From: a bacterium
GTDB lineage: Bacteria; Bacillota; Clostridia; Oscillospirales; Oscillospiraceae
Length of the DNA stretch: 37,117 bases
Direction of reading: 5' to 3'
NCBI GenBank assembly: GCA_019424865.1
Contig: JAHYYS010000017.1
Span: 1 to 37,117, forward strand
Both the position numbers and the translations under genes were made by a program. Position 1 is the first letter of the stretch. Each line of letters starts with the position of its first letter. A model generated the notes under the pieces. The model was given only the letters and a program-made list of their open reading frames with translations. It did no database searches and was not told where the DNA came from. Of the stretch, positions 32,729 through 37,117 are shown in pieces.

Positions 32729-33103
32729 CTACTGCCCCGTGATATCCCGGGCCGCGTTTTTGGCGCCGTTGCCCAAATCCCGGGCGGCGTCGCCCACACC
32801 GCGGCCCACATCGCCCACGGCGTCGCCGGCGTCCCGCATCAGATCCCGGGCATCCTGGGTCAGATCCCGCCCGGCGTCTGTGTCCCGTCCGTCCACCCGG
32901 CCGTCGGAATAGGCCCGGTAGCGGCCGTCGGACATAATATCATCTCCGGCCTGCCGGCGCTGGCTGGCCGTGCGCCGGCTGGTCTGCCCGACGGAGGCGC
33001 TGCCCGTGCCGGTGTCTCCGGTTGTCTTGTCCCCCGCCGTACAGCCCACCAGAGCTCCCGACAAGGTCAGCGCCAGCGCCAGGGCAATCCATCTGTTTTT
33101 CAT
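32729..33103 (-). CDS. Small lipoprotein with Asp/Arg/Gly amphipathic repeats
   Basis: A 124-residue protein. A signal peptide with lipobox LVGC ends near residue 21, followed by a Thr/Gly/Ser linker. The last 50 residues repeat short units such as RDLTQDARDLMRDAGDAVGD and RGVGDAARDLGNGA, forming an amphipathic helix. No family with a known function is recognised; an envelope or stress role is only a guess. On the minus strand GGGAGGGA precedes the ATG at 33103; the longer upstream frame is rejected because the signal peptide starts here. Confidence 0.75.
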   Translation of the reverse strand: MKNRWIALALALTLSGALVGCTAGDKTTGDTGTGSASVGQTSRRTASQRRQAGDDIMSDGRYRAYSDGRVDGRDTDAGRDLTQDARDLMRDAGDAVGDVGRGVGDAARDLGNGAKNAARDITGQ

Positions 33104-33282
33104 CGCTGTCCCTCCCGCTCTTTTTTCCAACGGAAGTCCCATCCGCGCTCTAGTGTGGCGCTTTTTCGCCCCATCCAGCCGTGGAAATCCCTGGCTTTCC
33201 GGTTTTTGTATCATTTTGCCGCCCCTTTGCCCCAAACCCGTTGCGGCGCGGCGGTTTCTGGAAATTTTTTTGCCGTTTCCCC

Positions 33283-33311
33283 TTGCAATTCTCTTTTTTG
33301 TATGGTATAGT
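33283..33311 (+). promoter_or_regulatory. Promoter of the rimP-nusA-infB operon
   Basis: TTGCAA (33283-33288), a 17-base spacer and TATAGT (33306-33311) form a good sigma-A promoter. It lies about 110 bases before rimP. The rest of the 33104-33420 gap, toward the divergent lipoprotein gene, shows no gene; no convincing minus-strand promoter was found. Confidence 0.83.
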
Positions 33312-33334
33312 CATGATGTTATTGCAGTATTGGT

Positions 33335-33363
33335 AAGAGTGGGGTCAAGGCTCCGCTCTTTTT
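33335..33363 (+). terminator. Terminator-like hairpin in the rimP leader
   Basis: AAGAGTGGGG (33335-33344) pairs, with G-T pairs, with CTCCGCTCTT (33351-33360) and is followed by TTTTT. It lies about 20 bases downstream of the promoter, inside the 5' untranslated region, so most transcripts must read through it. A short leader with an internal terminator is common ahead of rimP in Firmicutes and could allow attenuation, perhaps by NusA itself. Confidence 0.7.
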
Positions 33364-33420
33364 GATTGACCAAACGGCCCCGCCCTCACTGCTTCCGCGG
33401 CGGCCCTTCAGGAGGATTTT

Positions 33421-33876
33421 ATGGCGAAAGTGACCGAAACCGTGTCCGCGCTGGCCCTGCCCTATGTGGAGGCGGCGGGCTGCTCCCTGTGGGATGTGGA
33501 GTATGTAAAGGAGGCCGGGGAGTGGTTCCTGCGGGTCTATATTGACAAGGAGGGCGGCGTGTCCATCGACGACTGCGAGGCCGTCTCCCGCCCCCTGTCC
33601 GACGCCCTGGACCAGGCCGACCCCATCGAGGGGAGCTACACCTTTGAGGTGTCCTCCGCCGGGGCCGACCGGGTGCTGAAAAAGCCGGAGCACTTCGCCC
33701 GCTTCTCGGGGCAGGAGGTGCAGGTCCGGCTCTATCGCCCCAGAGAGGGGCAAAAGGACTTTGTGGGCCTGCTGCGGGCCTATGCCGACGGGGACGTCAC
33801 CCTGGAGGTGGGCGGCGCGCCCATGGAATTTGCCAAAAAAGACATTGCGCTGGTACGGCTGTACCCCCGCTTTTGA
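33421..33876 (+). CDS. rimP: Ribosome maturation factor RimP
   Basis: A 151-residue RimP that assists 30S subunit maturation. The N-terminal domain has LGCSLWDVEYVKEAG-type features (here AAGCSLWDVEYVKEAGEW) and VYIDKEGGVSIDDCEAVSR, then the DPIEGSYTFEVSSAGADR motif and the C-terminal SH3-like domain. AGGAGG precedes the ATG. It is first in the conserved rimP-nusA-ylxR-ylxQ-infB operon. Confidence 0.95.
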   Translation: MAKVTETVSALALPYVEAAGCSLWDVEYVKEAGEWFLRVYIDKEGGVSIDDCEAVSRPLSDALDQADPIEGSYTFEVSSAGADRVLKKPEHFARFSGQEVQVRLYRPREGQKDFVGLLRAYADGDVTLEVGGAPMEFAKKDIALVRLYPRF

Positions 33877-33897
33877 GTAACGTAGGAGGAGAGCACA

Positions 33898-35130
33898 GTG
33901 GCTAAGAAAACGACAAAAAAGGTCAACAGCAACGAGCTGGACGGCGAGGAGTTCTTTGCCGCCATCGCCCAGATTGAGCAGGAGAAGGGCATCAAACCCG
34001 GCTATATGATGGAGAAAATCACCCAGGCCCTGCTGTCCGCCTATCGCCGGGACCACGAAGGGGTGGGGGACAATCTGGTTATCGAGGCCAACCAGGAGAC
34101 CGCCACTGTCCGCCTGTTTTTGAAAAAGGACGTGGTGGAGAGCGTGGACAATCCCGCCACCGAAATCAGCCTGGAGGCGGCCCGCGCCGCCCTGCCCCAG
34201 GCCCAGGTGGGCGACGTGGTGCGCATTGAGATCAAGCCCAAGAGCTTTGGCCGCATCGCCGCCCAGACGGCCCGCCAGGTTATTATTCAGGGCATCCGGG
34301 AGGCCGAGCAGGGCATGGTGTACGACGAGTTCTGCTCCAAGGAGCACGAGCTGCTCACCGGCGTGGTCACCCGTATTGACCCCCGCAACGGCTCGGTGGC
34401 CCTGCGCATCCACTCGGGCTCTGAGTTCACCGACGCCTATCTGGGCGCCAATGAGCAGGTGAAGGGCGAGCACTATGTGGAGGGCCAGCGGCTGAAGGTC
34501 TATGTGGTGGAGGTCCGCCGGGCCACCAAGGGCCCCCAGGTGCTGATCTCCCGCACCCACCCCGGCCTGGTGAAGCGGCTGTTCGAGCTGGAGGTGCCCG
34601 AGATCTTTGACGGCACCGTGGAGATCAAGTCCGTGGCCCGCGAGGCCGGCTCCCGCACCAAGCTGGCCGTGTGGTCGGCCGACCCCAACGTGGACCCCAT
34701 CGGCGCCTGTGTGGGCCCCCGGGGCCAGCGGGTCAACACCATTGTGGATGAGCTCAAGGGCGAGAAGATGGACATCATCAAATATTCCGACAATCCCGCC
34801 GAGTATATCGCCGCCGCCCTCTCCCCCGCCGACGTCATCAGCGTGGAGGAGCTGCCCGACGGCAAGAGCTGCCGGGTGGTGGTCCCCGACGACCAGCTGT
34901 CCCTTGCCATCGGCAAGGAGGGCCAGAACGCCCGGCTGGCCGCCAAGCTCACCGGCTATAAAATTGACATCAAGCCCGCCTCCGCCCCGCTGGAGCCCAT
35001 CGAGGCCCCCGAGGAGGAGCTGTTTGCAGAGGATGCCCCGGCCGCTGAGGCGCCTGCCGCCGAGGATGAGGCGCCCGCGGAGCAGACCGCTGCGGATGGG
35101 GCGAAGGAAGCAGTTCCGGAGGAGGCCTGA
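33898..35130 (+). CDS. nusA: Transcription termination/antitermination factor NusA
   Basis: NusA binds RNA polymerase and controls pausing, termination and antitermination. The 410-residue protein has the N-terminal polymerase-binding domain (to about 130), an S1 domain (about 150-200, ELLTGVVTRIDPRNGSVAL) and KH domains (CVGPRGQRVNTIVDEL and AIGKEGQNARLAAKL). A 50-residue acidic, Ala/Glu-rich tail replaces the C-terminal repeats of proteobacterial NusA. It uses a GTG start at 33898 with GGAGGAG upstream, 21 bases after rimP. Confidence 0.95.
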   Translation: MAKKTTKKVNSNELDGEEFFAAIAQIEQEKGIKPGYMMEKITQALLSAYRRDHEGVGDNLVIEANQETATVRLFLKKDVVESVDNPATEISLEAARAALPQAQVGDVVRIEIKPKSFGRIAAQTARQVIIQGIREAEQGMVYDEFCSKEHELLTGVVTRIDPRNGSVALRIHSGSEFTDAYLGANEQVKGEHYVEGQRLKVYVVEVRRATKGPQVLISRTHPGLVKRLFELEVPEIFDGTVEIKSVAREAGSRTKLAVWSADPNVDPIGACVGPRGQRVNTIVDELKGEKMDIIKYSDNPAEYIAAALSPADVISVEELPDGKSCRVVVPDDQLSLAIGKEGQNARLAAKLTGYKIDIKPASAPLEPIEAPEEELFAEDAPAAEAPAAEDEAPAEQTAADGAKEAVPEEA

Positions 35131-35196
35131 GCCCTGCGGCCCGGCTGTACCGGATACCAGAGGCCCCGTCTTCCGTTTTTTGGGGCCGATCCTTGA

Positions 35197-35238
35197 AAAA
35201 TTCTGATTTTGAATTCCTGACTCCTCATTTCTAATTCG
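35197..35238 (+). repeat. Degenerate tandem heptamers before ylxR
   Basis: The AT-rich 40 bases before ylxR can be cut into six 7-base units: AAAATTC, TGATTTT, GAATTCC, TGACTCC, TCATTTC and TAATTCG, all near TNATTCC. No promoter or protein is evident. Upstream in the same gap lies a GC stem (GGCCCC at 35162 with GGGGCC at 35182). This may be a decayed simple repeat. Confidence 0.45.
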
Positions 35239-35257
35239 TCGAAGGGTGGTGCGGAAC

Positions 35258-35533
35258 GTGCCGAAAAAAATACCCATGCGCCAGTGTGTCGGCTGCCGGG
35301 AAATGAAGCCCAAAAAGGATCTGATCCGGGTGGTAAAGTCCCCCGAGGGGCAGGTCTCCCTGGACTTCCGGGGCAAGCTGCCCGGCCGCGGGGCCTATGT
35401 GTGCCCCGATCCGGCCTGTCTGGCCAGGGCCCGCAAGTCCCGCGCCCTGGAGCGGGCTTTTGAGACCGCCCTTCCGCCCGAGGTGTGGCAGGCGCTGGAG
35501 GAGCAGATGAAGGAGGCGCCCGCAGATGGCTAA
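35258..35533 (+). CDS. rnpM: RNase P modulator RnpM (YlxR)
   Basis: A 91-residue YlxR-family RNA-binding protein, recently shown to modulate RNase P in Bacillus. Motifs are PMRQCVGCRE, LIRVVKSPEGQV, GRGAYVCPDPAC and the C-terminal helix. Three in-frame GTG codons (35246, 35249, 35258) could start it. The GTG at 35258 gives the family N-terminus (PKKIPMRQC), and GAAGGG at 35241-35246 is placed for it. It overlaps ylxQ. Confidence 0.88.
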   Translation: MPKKIPMRQCVGCREMKPKKDLIRVVKSPEGQVSLDFRGKLPGRGAYVCPDPACLARARKSRALERAFETALPPEVWQALEEQMKEAPADG

Positions 35534-36140
35534 CGACCCTATTCTTCACCTGCTGGGCCTGGCCCGAAAGGCCGGACGGCTGGAAATCGGCGAGGAGCCG
35601 GTGGGCGCTGCCTGCCGCGCCCGGCACGCCCGTCTGCTGCTGCTGGCCTGTGACGCCGCCCCCAATACCCGCCGCCGCTGCGCCCACTTCGGTCAGACCG
35701 GCGGCGTTTTATGGCTGGATCTCCCGTACAGCAAAGAGGATCTGGGCTTTCAGCTGGGCCGCGGCTCCTGCGCCATGCTGGCTGTGACGGACGCGGGGCT
35801 GGCCGCCTCTTTGACCGAGAAGCTGGCCGCCCGGGACCCGGAGCACTACGGCCCCGCCGCCCGGCAGCTGCGGGAGCGGGCCGATCAGGTTCTTCAGCGC
35901 CAGAAGGAACAGCGGCAGCACGAAAAGAACCTGCGCAAAAGCCGCAGCAAGCCCTGGGCCGCCCCTCCCCCTCCTGCACAAGGCGGCCCGTCCCGCTCGG
36001 ATCATCGGACCTCTTCCAAGCCGAAGCCTGCCGCCCGGCGGGAGTCGGCTCAACCCAAACGCGGCGGCCCCGGCCGTCCTGGTACTTCTCCCGGCCCGGG
36101 GGGCCGGCGTCTGTCCGGCAAATTCCGGCACAATCCCTAA
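35526..36140 (+). CDS. L7Ae/L30e-like RNA-binding protein (YlxQ type) with a long basic tail
   Basis: A 204-residue protein. Residues 1-100 are an L7Ae-type kink-turn RNA-binding domain (LHLLGLARKAGRLEIGEE, then LLLLACDAAPNTRRR and GRGSCAMLAVTD). After about residue 110 a helical, then Pro/Arg/Ser/Lys-rich basic tail of about 95 residues follows, which the usual 100-residue YlxQ lacks. The start ATG at 35526 overlaps the ylxR stop. It lies in the canonical position ahead of infB. Confidence 0.9.
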   Translation: MANDPILHLLGLARKAGRLEIGEEPVGAACRARHARLLLLACDAAPNTRRRCAHFGQTGGVLWLDLPYSKEDLGFQLGRGSCAMLAVTDAGLAASLTEKLAARDPEHYGPAARQLRERADQVLQRQKEQRQHEKNLRKSRSKPWAAPPPPAQGGPSRSDHRTSSKPKPAARRESAQPKRGGPGRPGTSPGPGGRRLSGKFRHNP

Positions 36141-36161
36141 GAAACGAGGTGGCTTCCCTAT

Positions 36162-37117
36162 ATGATGATAAAATATCCTATTCACAAGGTTGCAAAAGAC
36201 TTCAAGCGGGGATCCAAGGAGATTCCCTCCAAGGAGATTATGGACATCCTGACCCAGTATGGCCATCCCCCCAAGAATCATATGCAGCCTTTGACCGACG
36301 AGGAGCTGTCCATCGTCTTTGAATACCTGACCCAGCACAACCAGATCGACTCCATCGAGTCGGTCTATGCCGACGTATACCACGACCCCGGCAAGCAGCC
36401 CGCCCCCCAGCCCAAGCAGCAGCCCCAGGCCGCGGCCAAGCAGCCCGCCCAGGGACAGGGCAAGCCCGCGCCCGCCGCTCAGCCGGCCCAGGGACAGAGC
36501 AAGCCCGCCGCCCCCCAGCCGGCCGGCAAGCAGGCGGCGCAGCAGCCCGCCCCCGCCAAGCCCACAACCCGGGTTCCGGCCAAGAAGGTGGTGGACACCC
36601 GGGGCGGCCCGGCGGTCAACCTGGACAAGTACGACGAGCGTCTGTTGAACTTTACCACTGAGCGCCAGCAGCAGGGCGGCGGCAAGCAGAAGTTCCAGGG
36701 CCGCAACGCCCAGCGCCAGCGGGGCGGCAAGCAGGCAGGCAATTTCGGCAACAAGCGCCGCCAGGAGGAGCAGGACCGGATGCGCCGGCTCCAGCTGGAG
36801 ATCGCCAAAAAGGCCCCGGTCAAGGTCCTGATCCCCGACGAGATCGGCGTGGGCGAGCTGGCCAGCCGGATGAAGAAAACCGGCGCCGAGGTGGTCAAGT
36901 GCCTGATCAAAAACGGGGTTATGGCCTCTCTGAGCGACATTATCGACTTTGACACCGCCGCCATCATCGCCGAGGAGATGGGCTGCAAGGTGGAAAAGGA
37001 AGTCATTGTCACCATTGAGGAGAAGCTGATTGACACCGCCGAGGACAAGGAGGAGGATCTGGTCCCCCGCGCCCCCGTGGTGGTGGTCATGGGCCACGTG
37101 GACCACGGCAAGACCTC
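36162..37117 (+). CDS. infB: Translation initiation factor IF-2 (infB), 5' part
   Basis: The frame runs off the end of the window without a stop (318 full codons). The N-terminus starts MMIKYPIHKVAKDF; a Pro/Gln/Ala/Lys-rich linker spans about residues 75-140, then the IF-2 N domain precedes the G domain. The P-loop GHVDHGKT is seen in the last residues. IF-2 places initiator tRNA on the 30S subunit. The first of two tandem ATGs is at 36162, with GAGGTGG upstream. Confidence 0.93.
   Translation, partial: MMIKYPIHKVAKDFKRGSKEIPSKEIMDILTQYGHPPKNHMQPLTDEELSIVFEYLTQHNQIDSIESVYADVYHDPGKQPAPQPKQQPQAAAKQPAQGQGKPAPAAQPAQGQSKPAAPQPAGKQAAQQPAPAKPTTRVPAKKVVDTRGGPAVNLDKYDERLLNFTTERQQQGGGKQKFQGRNAQRQRGGKQAGNFGNKRRQEEQDRMRRLQLEIAKKAPVKVLIPDEIGVGELASRMKKTGAEVVKCLIKNGVMASLSDIIDFDTAAIIAEEMGCKVEKEVIVTIEEKLIDTAEDKEEDLVPRAPVVVVMGHVDHGKT

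Overview
The window looks like a chromosome segment of a high-GC, anaerobic, gut-type member of the Clostridia (Oscillospiraceae such as Flavonifractor, Lawsonibacter or Intestinimonas would fit). The grounds are Shine-Dalgarno-rich starts, frequent GTG/TTG starts, the Firmicutes order rimP-nusA-ylxR-ylxQ-infB, a PyrK-dependent class 1B dihydroorotate dehydrogenase, the ECF-type thiamine transporter ThiT, and sigma-A-like promoters with 17-base spacers. The assignment comes from gene content and is not proven. No rRNA, tRNA, IS element, prophage or CRISPR array was seen.

Layout. (1) 1-4543: the 3' part of a TPP riboswitch with a terminator, then a tight thiamine salvage and uptake operon, thiM-thiE-HAD phosphatase-thiD-thiT-tenA, closed by a bidirectional terminator shared with a small YtxH-like gene. 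(2) 4835-11326: a pyrimidine operon, pyrC-pyrF-(zinc ribbon protein)-pyrK-pyrD, followed by a DUF1622 membrane protein and a histidine phosphatase/GNAT fusion. (3) 11386-11968: a small, less GC-rich divergent pair, a helical protein and an XRE regulator. (4) 12090-24235: a molybdenum hydroxylase block. A three-subunit xanthine-dehydrogenase-family enzyme lies on the minus strand. Diverging from it is an operon of about 8.4 kb: MocA-like transferase fused to a ModE-like DNA-binding domain, an XdhC-family protein, a molybdopterin-binding protein, moaC, moaA, a MOSC protein, mogA and the molybdate transporter modABC. (5) 24236-25040: a non-coding stretch with a composite element of nested palindromes, a pyrimidine-rich tract and an array of direct repeats. 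(6) 25041-29758: a YfcC-family transporter and a 1026-residue SARP/AfsR-like regulator (winged helix, BTAD, STAND ATPase, TPR). (7) 29809-33103: a YgiQ-type radical SAM protein and two small lipoproteins. (8) 33283-37117: the rimP-nusA-rnpM-ylxQ-infB operon, with infB running off the window.

The most interesting signal is regulatory. A direct repeat of TTCAAC-type hexamers, phased at 10-11 bp, lies upstream of the hydroxylase operon, the YfcC transporter gene and the SARP-like regulator gene, always in the orientation of the downstream gene. SARP-family regulators are known to bind direct repeats with roughly 11-bp periodicity, so these loci may form one regulon: a molybdenum hydroxylase, its cofactor supply, a transporter and a dedicated large activator. 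The substrate cannot be read from the sequence.
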